Source: Corynebacterium aquatimens (lineage in GTDB: Bacteria > Actinomycetota > Actinomycetes > Mycobacteriales > Mycobacteriaceae). Taken from it: a stretch of 64,000 bases of DNA. Below are positions 40,050 through 50,042 of the stretch, piece by piece (positions within the stretch are counted from its first letter, which is position 1; each line of letters begins with the position of its first letter). Location of the stretch: the NCBI RefSeq assembly GCF_030408395.1, contig NZ_CP046980.1:2170001-2234000 (forward strand), in the 5' to 3' direction. The notes below the pieces were generated by a model. It ran no database searches. It saw only the letters and a program-made list of their open reading frames with translations, and had not been told where the DNA came from. A program made the position numbers and the translations under genes.

Positions 40050-41462
40050 ATGGCACGTGCCATCCGCAAGTCCGCAGCTATCGTTCTGGCTGCTGGCCTG
40101 ACCTTCGCCGGCGTCGGCGGGGTCGCAATCGAGTCCGCCGTTGCTGGCGCACAGCAGACCGTCAGCACCATTAACCCGAACAACTCCCGTTCGCTGACCA
40201 TCCACAAGCGCTTCGGTGCGGAAACCAACACCAAGGCGACCGGTCAGGAGATGGCTGGCGTCCCGGGCCAGGCTGGTAACGGCGTCGAGTTCCAGATCGA
40301 GCTCGTGCAGAAGCTGGACACCCCGGCCGACTGGGAGGCCGCTCGTACGCTTACCGTCGAAAATGCGACCGCGGACACCTCTTTCAGCCCGCAGACCAAG
40401 ACCACCGGCGCTGACGGTGTTGCTGGCGACGCATACTTCAACAACCTCCCGATGGGTGTCTACCGCGTCACCGAGACCGCGGTCCCGACCGGCGTCATCG
40501 CGGGCAAGCCGTTCCTCGTGTACGTCCCGATGGCCGCTGAGAACGGCGACTGGATCTACAACGTTCACGCTTACCCGAAGAACAACACCGCCACCATTGC
40601 CAAGTCCGTGAAGGACGCTGGCATCCACAACGGCGGCAACGTCGAGTACACCATCGTCGCTTCCGGTGACAGCGCAGCCGGTGCCGGTGTGGGTGACAAC
40701 TTCGTGTTCACCGACACCCTTCCTGCTGGCCTCGATGCCGCTGGCGCCACCGCGACCCCGAGCTTCGTTGACTCCAGCGCGGGCACCCTCGTCGCAAACA
40801 CCGACTACACCGTGACCAAGAACGGCCAGCAAGTCACCGTCACCTTCACTGAGGCTGGCCGTAACAAGATCACCACCGCCAACAAGCGCGTCCAGGTTGT
40901 CATCAGCGCGAAGTACGACGGCACGGTCAACCAGGCCACCAACAAGGCCACCGTTACCGCAGGAAACACCACTTACACCTCCAACGAGGTCGTTTCCCAC
41001 TGGGGCAACGTGACCATCACCAAGAAGAGCTCCGCTGGTGCCGGCCTGCAGGGTGCTGACTTCCAGCTGGTTCAGTGCCAGGCGGGTGCGGGCGGCGCAT
41101 GGAGCCAGGTTGTTGGCACCCAGCCTGAGACCGTCGGAACCACTGCAACCTTCACCACCGGCGCGGACGGCAAGGTGACCATCAACGGTATTCACGTTCA
41201 GGACTACGTCGACGGCGCAGCTGGCGATGCCGCGAAGTACTGCGTCAAGGAGACCAAGGCTCCTGCTGGTTACGTCGGCGACGACAACCTCCGCCCGGTG
41301 AACCTGACGGTGGCCAACAAGAACGCGTCTGTCGAAATCACCAACTCGACTTCCCGCAACCTCCTGCCCAACACCGGTGGCATGGGTATCGTGCTTATCG
41401 TTCTGGCCGGCTTGGGCATCGTTGGCGCGGGTGCATTCGCTGCTCGCCGCAACGCTGCGTAG
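40050..41462 (+). CDS. SpaA-type major pilin, cluster 1 (LPNTG)
   Basis: 470 aa from ATG 40050 (GAAAGG upstream). Signal peptide 1-36 (AIVLAAGLTFAGVGGVAIES). Pilin motif with the polymerising lysine: WIYNVHAYPKN (about residue 180). CnaB-type domains with intramolecular isopeptide potential: middle domain (NVEYTIVASGD...FTDTLPAGL) and last domain (GNVTITKKSSAGAGLQGADF). E-box YCVKETKAPAGYVGDD (Glu about 402). Sorting signal LPNTG, hydrophobic helix, ARRNAA. The shaft subunit is polymerised by the class C sortase downstream. Confidence 0.95.
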   Translation: MARAIRKSAAIVLAAGLTFAGVGGVAIESAVAGAQQTVSTINPNNSRSLTIHKRFGAETNTKATGQEMAGVPGQAGNGVEFQIELVQKLDTPADWEAARTLTVENATADTSFSPQTKTTGADGVAGDAYFNNLPMGVYRVTETAVPTGVIAGKPFLVYVPMAAENGDWIYNVHAYPKNNTATIAKSVKDAGIHNGGNVEYTIVASGDSAAGAGVGDNFVFTDTLPAGLDAAGATATPSFVDSSAGTLVANTDYTVTKNGQQVTVTFTEAGRNKITTANKRVQVVISAKYDGTVNQATNKATVTAGNTTYTSNEVVSHWGNVTITKKSSAGAGLQGADFQLVQCQAGAGGAWSQVVGTQPETVGTTATFTTGADGKVTINGIHVQDYVDGAAGDAAKYCVKETKAPAGYVGDDNLRPVNLTVANKNASVEITNSTSRNLLPNTGGMGIVLIVLAGLGIVGAGAFAARRNAA

Positions 41463-41602
41463 TGCAGCTTAACGCTGCACTACGCAAACAAGCGCTGCAC
41501 TACGCAAACAGGCGCTTTAGTGCGGCACCCCGTTGGTGAAAGGTTCTTCACCAACCGCGCCCGGTGAAGGGGAGGCGCGTAAATCTATCCCCGCCACTCT
41601 TT
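41461..41602 (+). promoter_or_regulatory. structured spacer after major pilin 1: three hairpins and a conserved 17-nt element
   Basis: AGTGCAG/CTGCACT hairpin spans the stop codon (41461-41481). A direct repeat of about 20 bp follows (GCTGCACTACGCAAACA twice). GTTGGTGAA/TTCACCAAC forms a 9-bp stem (41532-41555). AGGGGAGG and TATCCCCG can pair next to the element TATCCCCGCCACTCTTT (41586-41602), which is identical at 50063-50079 in cluster 2. This looks like a partial terminator or mRNA-processing site that lowers expression of the minor subunits relative to the shaft pilin. Confidence 0.6.
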
Positions 41603-41628
41603 AAAAACTGACCGTGAAAAGGATTCCC

Positions 41629-42621
41629 ATGCGGATGCGCAAGATCGCCCTCGGGGCGCTGACGAGTGTGCTACTGAGCACCGGCGTTGGCGCGCCCGTG
41701 GTCAGCGCACCCCTTGCTGACGCGCAGGTTGTCGCAGGTAATGACAAGGGCTTGAACATAGAGAATTTCATCCCTCAGCTCAACCAGTTAAGCCTGACCG
41801 TCAAGAAGACACCGGTGAACCCTAACGACGCTGTTCCCGCTGGCGCCCTCCCTCCCGGTGGTAACGCGGGCATCCCGTTCACGCTCAGCCGTGTGGATAA
41901 TACCGACGTCAGCACAACCGACGCTCGCGAAGCCGCAAAAGCGATGACTGTTGATCAAGCTCGGGCGAAGGGCTTGACCGCGATCGCCACCCAGCAGACC
42001 AACGACTCCGGCGAAACCCGCTTCGCTCAGCTCACCGCCGGGTTGTACCTGCTTGAAGAATCCGCGCCGGATACGCAGCATGATTATCGGACGTCTGATC
42101 CGCAACTGATTCTCCTTCCGTTGGGAGACTCACTCAACCAAGAGTTCGTGACCGACAGTCTCATTGTCACAAAGGCTGGGCTGGATGCAACCACGCGTGC
42201 TTTCATTCGTGCTGCCGCGATTGCCGCGATGGTGCTCCCAGGGGTCTTGGCTATCGCAACGCTGCCTTCAATCCTGGCGCAATTCCCTGCGGGCGCGTTC
42301 CCTGGCTTGCCTGGGGTACCGGCTCTCCCGGGAGCACCTGGACAGCCAGGACTACCAGGTCAGCCCGGCGCGCTGCCAGCAAACCCGGATGCGCCCGGCG
42401 CTCCGGGCCAGGGAGATTACCCAGAACAACCTGGAGCCGGGGCTTCCAGCACGGGGACTGGCAGTGAAGGAACCGATGGAGCAGGAAACATCGATGATTC
42501 AGAAGACTCCTTGGCTTCCACCGGTGCGAACGTGCTCTGGTCCATCCTCGCTGGCAGCATCTTGATCCTCTTCGGTATCGTTTTGGCCCGCCGCGGCAAG
42601 AAGGGGGCCCGCAATGTCTAA
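41629..42621 (+). CDS. minor/basal pilin, cluster 1 (LASTG)
   Basis: 330 aa from ATG 41629 (AAAGGA upstream). Signal peptide to about residue 33. Single prealbumin-like CnaB domain (LSLTVKKTPVNPND ... GIPFTLSRVDNTDV ... LTAGLYLLEESAPDTQ with the E-box Glu). A hydrophobic stretch at about 190-215 (FIRAAAIAAMVLPGVLAIAT) is followed by a Gly/Pro collagen-like segment (GLPGVPALPGAPGQPGLPGQ) and the sorting signal LASTG plus helix plus RRGKKGARNV. Paralogue of the gene at 50977. Probably the cell-wall-anchoring base subunit. The 3' end overlaps the next gene by 8 bp. Confidence 0.88.
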   Translation: MRMRKIALGALTSVLLSTGVGAPVVSAPLADAQVVAGNDKGLNIENFIPQLNQLSLTVKKTPVNPNDAVPAGALPPGGNAGIPFTLSRVDNTDVSTTDAREAAKAMTVDQARAKGLTAIATQQTNDSGETRFAQLTAGLYLLEESAPDTQHDYRTSDPQLILLPLGDSLNQEFVTDSLIVTKAGLDATTRAFIRAAAIAAMVLPGVLAIATLPSILAQFPAGAFPGLPGVPALPGAPGQPGLPGQPGALPANPDAPGAPGQGDYPEQPGAGASSTGTGSEGTDGAGNIDDSEDSLASTGANVLWSILAGSILILFGIVLARRGKKGARNV

Positions 42622-44551
42622 GCGCACGCACACTCAGAAGGCCCAGTCCCGGAAGTTCTTCCGGGCACCGGCTGCAACCGCCGCCGTGGCGGGTATCCTT
42701 TCGACGATGTCGGTGTTCTCCCCCATCGCAATCCAAGAGGCGAACGCGGCGGAAACCGTGACGGAAACCATCAACACCACGTTGAGCTGCCAGTCTTTCA
42801 ACGTGCAAACTGGGCTACCGGCAACGCGCACATACCAGGCGCCGCAGCAGATCACGGTCACGTACCCGAAGTACGTGGCCACGGGTGAAAAGTACCAGGT
42901 GAAGTACCAGCTCAGCCAGGGAACCGTCACCAATGGCGGCGGTAGCCGCGGCTACATAGGCCGCATAACGTTCGACGTAACCCTTCCGAATAACGCGACC
43001 ATCGACAGCGCCGCAGTCACCAGCACGGGCACGAACGTGAGCGGCTTCAACTACAGGACCAACACGTACCACCGCCCGCCAACGGTGTTCCGGTACGATT
43101 CCACCGCAGCCGGGGACACAAGGGACCCGAACGGAATGACCCTACGCATGATGGGTGATGATTACCCAGGTCGACCGGACTTCAGCGAGGCCTACCCGCG
43201 CAGTGGTAACGACGCCGGCTACGGCATCGGCTTCGGTACCGGTAGGGGTTCGAAGCTGCAGTTTGGCACCTATCAACTGCCCGAAGTCACGGTGGATGTC
43301 ACCGCGGGGCAGACCGACGGCGAGTTCGTCAACTTCGGCCTGCGTAACGCTGGCAGCCTGGAGAACGCCAGTATCGCCAACAACAAGGAACTTAACTACG
43401 CCAACACGCTGGGCTTCGTGGAGTGGTACGACACCGTCACCACACTGTGCCGCCCGAACGACGCCGCGCTGGCCAAGTTCGCCTCCACCAAGGTCATCGC
43501 CCCGCACAAGCCGAACTTCACACTCGCCGTCGGCGATCCTGCATCGGATAACAACCGCACCATCACCGCGACCATGCCCGACCCGCTGATCAAGGGAACG
43601 GTCACGTTCAAAGCCCGCAACAAGACAACGGGTCAGGTCACGCCCCTTGGTGCCCAGACCATCACCAACGGCGTGGCCAGCGTCACCGCACCGTTCGACC
43701 CCGCCAACGGCTACGAGATCATCGCGACCCTGAACTCCACCGAGCCGACGATTTTCCAGGAATCCACGAAGACCGCGACTATCAAGAGCAACCAGCCAGC
43801 CGCGGACACCGAAATCACCGCAACGCCCGATCCCGAGACGTTCACGGTCCGCAAGCCCGGAACGCTTAAGGTCGCCGTCGCACCGAAGGGCGGCGGAACC
43901 GGAACGCCCGTCGGCAACGTGACCATCAGCTACGACAACGGCCAGCCCGTCACCGCCACGCTTCCCGTTGGCACCGACGGCACCGTGACTTTCCCCGACA
44001 TCACCTTCGCCCAGGCCGGCACCTACCCCGTCGAAGTGAAGTTCACCCCCGAGGACGGCACGCCGTGGAATGAGTCCACGACCACCGCGGACATCACGGT
44101 CGAAGAACCCACCGTCGCTGCCACCATCACTCCGTTCAACGACACCCCCGTCTACGCCGGCATCCCCTCGCAGCTCAAGGCCAGGCTTGACGACGACACC
44201 CTTACCGGCACCGTGCAGTTCTTCGACGTGACCGACCCGAACAACCCGGTCCCCCTCGGATCCCCGCTGGACCAGGCCAACGGCGTCCCGGTCACCGGCG
44301 GCACGGCAACGCTGGACAACGCCATCATCAACGTCTCCGGTGACCGGCAAATCAAGGCGGTGTTCACCCCGACCGGCAGCGGCACAACGATCGAAGGCAC
44401 CGAGACGATCACCGTCATCGGTCCGCAGGATGGCGGCACGCTCCCGGCCACCGGCGGCCGGGGCATCTGGTCCACAACGGCGGCGGCACTCATGATCATC
44501 GTGGCGGGTGTGGCGGCTGCGGTTGGGACGCGTCGTCGATACGCGGCGTAG
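42614..44551 (+). CDS. tip adhesin pilin, cluster 1 (LPATG)
   Basis: 645 aa. Signal peptide 1-45 (ends IQEANAAE). N-terminal 250 residues form a beta domain with two cysteines (LSCQSFN; TTLCRPND). Then three Ig-like (Big_3-type) domains: about 295-395 (GTVTFKARNKTTGQV), 395-495 (VGNVTISYDNGQPV), 500-600 (VYAGIPSQLKARLDDDTLTG). Sorting signal LPATG, helix, RRRYAA. The last Ig domain closely matches that of the 45754 protein (PVYAGIPSQL / PIYAGIPTQL). Likely the pilus tip; receptor unknown. Confidence 0.88.
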   Translation: MSKRTHTQKAQSRKFFRAPAATAAVAGILSTMSVFSPIAIQEANAAETVTETINTTLSCQSFNVQTGLPATRTYQAPQQITVTYPKYVATGEKYQVKYQLSQGTVTNGGGSRGYIGRITFDVTLPNNATIDSAAVTSTGTNVSGFNYRTNTYHRPPTVFRYDSTAAGDTRDPNGMTLRMMGDDYPGRPDFSEAYPRSGNDAGYGIGFGTGRGSKLQFGTYQLPEVTVDVTAGQTDGEFVNFGLRNAGSLENASIANNKELNYANTLGFVEWYDTVTTLCRPNDAALAKFASTKVIAPHKPNFTLAVGDPASDNNRTITATMPDPLIKGTVTFKARNKTTGQVTPLGAQTITNGVASVTAPFDPANGYEIIATLNSTEPTIFQESTKTATIKSNQPAADTEITATPDPETFTVRKPGTLKVAVAPKGGGTGTPVGNVTISYDNGQPVTATLPVGTDGTVTFPDITFAQAGTYPVEVKFTPEDGTPWNESTTTADITVEEPTVAATITPFNDTPVYAGIPSQLKARLDDDTLTGTVQFFDVTDPNNPVPLGSPLDQANGVPVTGGTATLDNAIINVSGDRQIKAVFTPTGSGTTIEGTETITVIGPQDGGTLPATGGRGIWSTTAAALMIIVAGVAAAVGTRRRYAA

Positions 44552-44595
44552 CCGTACGCGAAGCGATCGTAACTTTGACTCTAAGCTTGACCCCC

Positions 44596-45501
44596 ATGAG
44601 CGCGCCTACAACGAAACCCCGCCACGCGAAGCGCGCCACGTTCTTTCAGCGAGTGGGCCTTCCCGCGATCATCATTCTGATTGGCATCGCGGTGCTGCTG
44701 TACCCAGTGGTATCCACGCAATACAACAACTACCTGCAGCAAAAGGTCGCGGCGAACTACGCGGAGGAGATGCGCAACCTGCCGCAGCAGCAACTCAACC
44801 CCCAGATTGAGGCCGCGCGCGAGTACAACTCGCAGCTCAAGGGCGGCCCCATCCTGGACCCGTGGCTTGCTCGCATCAGTGAAGACAACGCCGAGTATCA
44901 GCACTACCTGAAGCAACTCAGCGGTGCGCCCGCGATGAGTCAGATGGTCATCCCCAGCATCAACCTCACGCTCCCCGTCTACCACGGCACGGCGGAAAAG
45001 ACACTGCAGATCGGCCTGGGCCACATGTACGGCACGGCCCTTCCGCTCGGCGGTGCGGGCACCCACTCCGTCATCACGGGTCACACGGGGATCACCAACG
45101 CCACGCTCTTTGACAACTTAGAGCAAGTAAAGCTTAACGACGCGGTGTACCTGAACACCTTCGGCGAAAAACTGAAATACGTCGTCGATGACATCCAAGT
45201 CGTCGAACCGGAAGACACCGACGGCCTCCAACCTATCCCGGGCGAAGACCGCCTGACCCTGATCACCTGCACCCCCTACGGCATCAACACCCACCGACTC
45301 CTAGTTCACGCCCACCGCGTCCCCTGGGACGACGCCGACCAAGGCGTCTTCGAAGACAAACAGTCCATCATGCAGTGGTGGATGTGGCTGCTCATGGTCC
45401 TTACCGCCCTGATCCTCGCCGCGCTTGTGTGGTGGATCCGCCGGGAGCGGAAGCGGGAGGGCCTCACGACCATGGACGCGGATGAATCTCTGGTGAATTA
45501 A
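44596..45501 (+). CDS. srtC: class C (pilus) sortase, cluster 1
   Basis: 301 aa from ATG 44596. N-terminal membrane helix (LPAIIILIGIAVLLYPVVST), lid motif ILDPWLAR (DPW), catalytic His in VITGHTGITNATL, Cys in TLITCTPYGINTHRLLVHAHR with the downstream Arg, and a C-terminal membrane helix (WWMWLLMVLTALILAALVWW). Both membrane helices and the lid are typical of pilin polymerases. 44 bp after the tip gene and not preceded by a strong ribosome site. Confidence 0.97.
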   Translation: MSAPTTKPRHAKRATFFQRVGLPAIIILIGIAVLLYPVVSTQYNNYLQQKVAANYAEEMRNLPQQQLNPQIEAAREYNSQLKGGPILDPWLARISEDNAEYQHYLKQLSGAPAMSQMVIPSINLTLPVYHGTAEKTLQIGLGHMYGTALPLGGAGTHSVITGHTGITNATLFDNLEQVKLNDAVYLNTFGEKLKYVVDDIQVVEPEDTDGLQPIPGEDRLTLITCTPYGINTHRLLVHAHRVPWDDADQGVFEDKQSIMQWWMWLLMVLTALILAALVWWIRRERKREGLTTMDADESLVN

Positions 45502-45753
45502 TAACAGACATCAGGGAAACTGCTGCAGTAGACAAAGTGAAATTCTGCAACTTAAGCATCACATATTTGTTGCCGTTTCATCTTTTTGAATTGGGGTTCA
45601 TCAGATTCGGGTTCAGCAGATCCGTAGAGCTAGGAGTGCGCTGCACAAAGGCGTCCGAGGATTTATCTTTATATGAGGTTTTCTTGGCTGTTTCGTCCCC
45701 TCGAAGCTACTGCAGCTAAGACACGAATCCATTGTTCTGGAGAGAGGAGCGCA

Positions 45754-48375
45754 ATGCGACGCACACTGCATGTAAGAGTCACCGTGCTCTTTTTCGTATT
45801 GGCCCTTCTCGGCATCACCCAACCCCACCTCCCCGGGGTCTCGCCAACGATCGCCCAAGCGCAGACCACATCGGTACGCTTTGTCAGCGCGCCGCAGACG
45901 ATAAATATCAACTCTTCTGGGACTTTCAGGGTCGACATCTCAAACCCGCAGAGTGGAAAGATTCATTTCTACTTGGACGGGGTTCCCGTTGATAACCCAG
46001 TCAATTTGGGTAACGGCGCCAGCGACAGCGTCACTAAAACAATCACACCGGTGTCGTACACGAACTCGCAGTATCCCCACGTTGTCACCGCGAGGTACAT
46101 CAGCGCTGATGGTTTCAATCCACATCCTGACGTGCAGGCAAACTTCCAAACCCCACTGGATTTAACGAAGCTCGTCGAACAAGGGCCTGGCCGAAATGAC
46201 GGTGAGTCAACGTATAATTCAAAGGTAGACGGTCAAGAACGAAACGTATCTAACCCGCTTGCGGTCGATCCGGGTCAGCAAATCACGCTGGATGCGTCGG
46301 TAGCTATCGGCGGGACCCGTGTCAGTTGGACGGACGTTTACGAGCTAGGAATCAATCCACCCGCGGGCGCAGAGTACGTCAGTGGCAGGCGCACAGATAA
46401 TCGGAACACGACCGTTCTTACTCGCGGAAACGGTACTGGCGGGGTTACGAGGTTGCCCACGAACCTGAGCGACGTCAAGTGGCCGAGTTGGGGTCAAACC
46501 GGTTACCCGTCGGTCACTGCTGGCTACTTCGGAGTGCAACGCACCGATAATTACCGTGAAAGCCGCACAACCCCAAACGTTCAGGGTGTTTACAAGGCTC
46601 CGAATACCCCAGGAATTTACGTTCCACAGTTCGCACAGTTCAAATATAATTTCAATACAAACCACTATCTCCGACCCATGGAGACTGCGATCTTCCGGGT
46701 GAAACCGCAAGAATTGCCAAAACGGAAGATCAAGGTCACGCTGGACCCAAATCAGGAGTTCGTCGCGGGGAAGACAACGGTTGAAAATTCAACGGGCAGC
46801 ACCCCCGCCCAGATTTCTGCGCGCCTCCAGGAATTTGATTCCGGGGCCTTGAACGGAACGGTTGAGTTCTACCGCGGATCCACCAGAATCGCATCTGGCC
46901 GGCCAGATGCAAGTGGCGTGGTGAAAGCGACCCTGACCACGGCATTTCCCGCCCCGAATGATGCACAACCTGTCACGGTGCGATTCATCCCTGGGAACAC
47001 GTCGCTCTTCGAAACCACTCAAGGGTCCGGAACCGTCAAGGTCAGTGGCGTGGACACGACGGTCACGCTGACTCCGAATCAGGAGCTCACCGTTGGAACG
47101 CCCGGCTCGCTTTCCGCAAAGGTAACGGGTGCCGATGGGGCGGCCGTTACCACGGGAAGTATCAGGTTTGAGCGAGCCGACGGGTCGTGGATAGCCACCG
47201 CTGGGGTGAACGCCGAAGGTGTTGCAACGATCACCAACGTTACGTTCAACCAAATCGGCGACGCAGTTCCCGTCATAGTCAAGTATGAGCCGGCGCCAGG
47301 TTCGCCGTACACACCGAAGTCCAACGCTCAAGGCACAATCAAGGTGAAGCCTGTGGAGACCACAGTGGCGTTAAATCCCAACCAGGAATTGACGGCAGGT
47401 ACTCCGGGATCGCTTTCCGCGACAGTGACGGCGCCAGGCGGGGCGGTTGCGTCGGGATCGGTCAGGTTCAAGGACCAAAACGGCGCAGAGATCGGCACGG
47501 CGCAGGTACGCAATGGAACAGCCACGCTAGCTAACACCACTTTTGAGTATGCCAACCCCACTACGCCAGTAACGGTGGAGTACGTCCCTGCGCCGGGCTC
47601 GAATTGGTCGGCAAGTGGGCCAACTAACGGATCCGTCAACGTGAAGCCAGTGACGCCTACGGTCACGGTCACGCCCAACCAAACTTTCACCGTTAATACC
47701 CCAGGTGCGCTGACCGCTACGGTCACCGACCCACAAGGAGCGGTGGTCACGAACGGAACAGTGACCTTCACGCGTAACGACGGCAGCGTGATCGGCGGTC
47801 CAGTCAATGTAACTAATGGGACGGCAACGTTACCCGCGGCGGTATTCAGCGCGGCTGGCGACTCAATCGGGGTGACTGCCAAATACACGCCAGCGTCCCC
47901 GTCGAAGTTCGGACCGTCATCCGGCAGTGGGAACGTGAAAGTGGCCGAAGCACCCGTGGTGACTACGACGACTGTGACAGTCACGGCCCAAACCCCGATC
48001 TACGCAGGCATCCCCACGCAGCTCACCGCAAAGGTAGATGGTGCAACCACCGGTGGCACCATCGAGTTCTTCGACGGCGGCGTTTCCCTTGGTACGGCGA
48101 ACGTGATCGGTGGAACAGCAACTTTGCCCGAGGCTGTTTTCAACACCGTTGGCAATGACCGGCAGGTCACCGCAGTATTCAGACCGACAAGCGGACAAGA
48201 AGTGAGCGGAAGCACGACGGTCAACGTCTTAACCATCCCGGTAGCGGTAGGGAATCTCCCCGAAACCGGCGGCATGGGTGTATGGCTCCAGTCGCTGCTA
48301 TTCACGCTCTTAATTCTGATCGGCTTGGTCGTGATCGAAACCCGACGGCGGGAAATAACCAAGACATCAACCTAG
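45754..48375 (+). CDS. large Ig-repeat adhesin, cluster 2 (LPETG)
   Basis: 873 aa from ATG 45754 (GGAGAGGAGCG upstream). Signal peptide to about residue 37 (IAQAQT). N-terminal 300 residues form a domain shared with the 53367 and 59222 proteins (NPQSGKIHFYLDGVPV; HVVTARYISADGFNP; YELGINPPAGAEYVSGRRTD; NTPGIYVPQFAQFKY; METAIFRV). Then five Ig-like repeats of about 90 residues (VTLTPNQELTVGTPGSLSAK; VALNPNQELTAGTPGSLSAT; VTVTPNQTFTVNTPGALTAT). Sorting signal LPETG, helix, TRRREITKTST. Probable tip adhesin of the second pilus. Confidence 0.88.
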   Translation: MRRTLHVRVTVLFFVLALLGITQPHLPGVSPTIAQAQTTSVRFVSAPQTININSSGTFRVDISNPQSGKIHFYLDGVPVDNPVNLGNGASDSVTKTITPVSYTNSQYPHVVTARYISADGFNPHPDVQANFQTPLDLTKLVEQGPGRNDGESTYNSKVDGQERNVSNPLAVDPGQQITLDASVAIGGTRVSWTDVYELGINPPAGAEYVSGRRTDNRNTTVLTRGNGTGGVTRLPTNLSDVKWPSWGQTGYPSVTAGYFGVQRTDNYRESRTTPNVQGVYKAPNTPGIYVPQFAQFKYNFNTNHYLRPMETAIFRVKPQELPKRKIKVTLDPNQEFVAGKTTVENSTGSTPAQISARLQEFDSGALNGTVEFYRGSTRIASGRPDASGVVKATLTTAFPAPNDAQPVTVRFIPGNTSLFETTQGSGTVKVSGVDTTVTLTPNQELTVGTPGSLSAKVTGADGAAVTTGSIRFERADGSWIATAGVNAEGVATITNVTFNQIGDAVPVIVKYEPAPGSPYTPKSNAQGTIKVKPVETTVALNPNQELTAGTPGSLSATVTAPGGAVASGSVRFKDQNGAEIGTAQVRNGTATLANTTFEYANPTTPVTVEYVPAPGSNWSASGPTNGSVNVKPVTPTVTVTPNQTFTVNTPGALTATVTDPQGAVVTNGTVTFTRNDGSVIGGPVNVTNGTATLPAAVFSAAGDSIGVTAKYTPASPSKFGPSSGSGNVKVAEAPVVTTTTVTVTAQTPIYAGIPTQLTAKVDGATTGGTIEFFDGGVSLGTANVIGGTATLPEAVFNTVGNDRQVTAVFRPTSGQEVSGSTTVNVLTIPVAVGNLPETGGMGVWLQSLLFTLLILIGLVVIETRRREITKTST

Positions 48376-48429
48376 ACACCACAACCTCAATCTCCAAGCA
48401 CAAAGAAACACAAAAGGCAAGGAAAAACC

Positions 48430-48480
48430 ATGAATGCACAGGTAGAGCGACGCCGGGCTGGGCCCACTGGGCGTCGTTAG
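48430..48480 (+). promoter_or_regulatory. 16-codon leader ORF overlapping a hairpin upstream of major pilin 2
   Basis: AAGGAAAAACC then ATG...TAG encodes MNAQVERRRAGPTGRR. Its second half forms CGACGCC (48448) / GGCGTCG (48470), and the end carries CGTCGTTAGGC, one base from the iterated word. It lies 120 bp before the second major pilin. Arrangement and Arg-rich peptide could serve translation-coupled attenuation, but there is no direct proof. Confidence 0.35.
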
Positions 48481-48599
48481 GCGAGCAGCCGCTCCCACTC
48501 ATTTGCAAGCTCGCTGAAGCCTCGGGGCCCAGCGCTTACCCACACCACACCAACTCCACACTGATCGGCTAGTCCGACACTTTCGAAAGGACCACTTCC

Positions 48600-50012
48600 A
48601 TGGCACGCACCATGACCAAGACCGCGGCACTTGCTCTTGCCGCGGGCCTGACCTTTGCCGGCGCAGGTGCTGGCATTGCCGTTAACCCTGTTGTATCGCA
48701 GGCACAGACGGTCAGCTCCATTGACAACACCCAGCCATTGAGCCTGCAGATCCACAAGCGCGTCGGCGCGACCGGTGCTCAGGGCGACGGTACTCAGCTG
48801 GGTACCGCCCCCGGGGATGCTGCTCCAGCTGGCGTTGAGTACAAGGTTGAGCTCGTACGCCCCCTGAACACTGCAGCTGACTGGCAGGCTGCACAAAACC
48901 TCACCGCTGATTCCCCTGCATGGAGCGGCGCAGGCGCATTCTCAACTACGGGTGCTACAAATGCCCAGGGAGATCTGCCCATCAACGGCTTGGCTAAGGG
49001 TGTGTACAAGGTCACGGAGACTAGTGTTCCGGAGAACTCCGGCCTGGTCCCATCCAGCCCATTCCTGGTCTACGTCCCGCTGTACAGCCAAAACGCATGG
49101 CAGTACACCGTTCACGCTTACCCTAAAAACACCAAGGTCACCATTGACAAGACCGTGGCTGACACCGACATCCACAAGGGCGGAAACGTTAGCTACACCA
49201 TCACCTCCGGTGTCCCGACCGGCGCAACGGAGTACTCCATTACGGACACCCTCCCGGCTGGCTTGGATGCCGCTAACGCTGTCGTAGCAGTGAACGGCCT
49301 CACCGCCGGTACGGACTACAACGTCGCTAAAAACGGCCAGCAGATCGTGGTCACCTTCACCGCCGCGGGCATCACTAAGGCTGGGACCACCGCTACCACT
49401 ACCATCACCGCTGCAAAGACTGGTGACCAGCAGCACGCGCGCAACACTGCAACGCTGCGTTCGAAGGTGGGTAACAACGCCGCTTCCGTGTCCACGTCCG
49501 CACCGGTAGACACCTACTGGGGCAACGTGACCATTAATAAGACTGACGGCAACACCAATGCCGCCCTGCAGAACGCCCAGTTCCAGCTGGTGAAGTGCCA
49601 GAATGACAATGGCAACTGGACCCAGCTCGCTAACAGCGCTGCTCAATCCGTCGGTGGCCAAAACACTTTCACGACCGGCGCTGATGGTAAAGCCACGCTC
49701 ACCGGTGTCCATGTTGAGGACTTTGCAAACAACGCGACAGCGAACAACCAGTACTGCCTGAAGGAAACTGAGGCCCCTGCTGGTTACGTCGCTTCCGACG
49801 AGCTCCACCCGATCACGCTCAACGTTGGCACTCCGAACGCGCAGACTGGCGCACCAGCAGCAGCGATCACGTACACCGCCGACGTCAAGAACTACGCTTC
49901 CCGCAACACCCTTCCGGGCACCGGTGGCATGGGTATCGCCGCTATCGCAGCGCTGAGCATCATTTCCCTTATCGCTGGTTTGGCAATGACGCGTCGTAAG
50001 AAGAACGCGTAA
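48600..50012 (+). CDS. SpaA-type major pilin, cluster 2 (LPGTG)
   Basis: 470 aa, the same length as pilin 1 and clearly paralogous. Signal peptide 1-36 (ALALAAGLTFAGAGAGIAVN). Pilin motif WQYTVHAYPKNTKV (Lys about 179), middle domain VSYTITSGVPTGATEYSITD, last CnaB domain GNVTINKTDGNTNAALQNAQ with E-box YCLKETEAPAGYVASDE, sorting signal LPGTG, helix, TRRKKNA. CGAAAGGACC upstream. Surface-exposed middle domains differ most from pilin 1, giving antigenically distinct shafts. Confidence 0.95.
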   Translation: MARTMTKTAALALAAGLTFAGAGAGIAVNPVVSQAQTVSSIDNTQPLSLQIHKRVGATGAQGDGTQLGTAPGDAAPAGVEYKVELVRPLNTAADWQAAQNLTADSPAWSGAGAFSTTGATNAQGDLPINGLAKGVYKVTETSVPENSGLVPSSPFLVYVPLYSQNAWQYTVHAYPKNTKVTIDKTVADTDIHKGGNVSYTITSGVPTGATEYSITDTLPAGLDAANAVVAVNGLTAGTDYNVAKNGQQIVVTFTAAGITKAGTTATTTITAAKTGDQQHARNTATLRSKVGNNAASVSTSAPVDTYWGNVTINKTDGNTNAALQNAQFQLVKCQNDNGNWTQLANSAAQSVGGQNTFTTGADGKATLTGVHVEDFANNATANNQYCLKETEAPAGYVASDELHPITLNVGTPNAQTGAPAAAITYTADVKNYASRNTLPGTGGMGIAAIAALSIISLIAGLAMTRRKKNA

Positions 50013-50042
50013 AAACACCCGTCGATAAGCACATGTGCCCTC

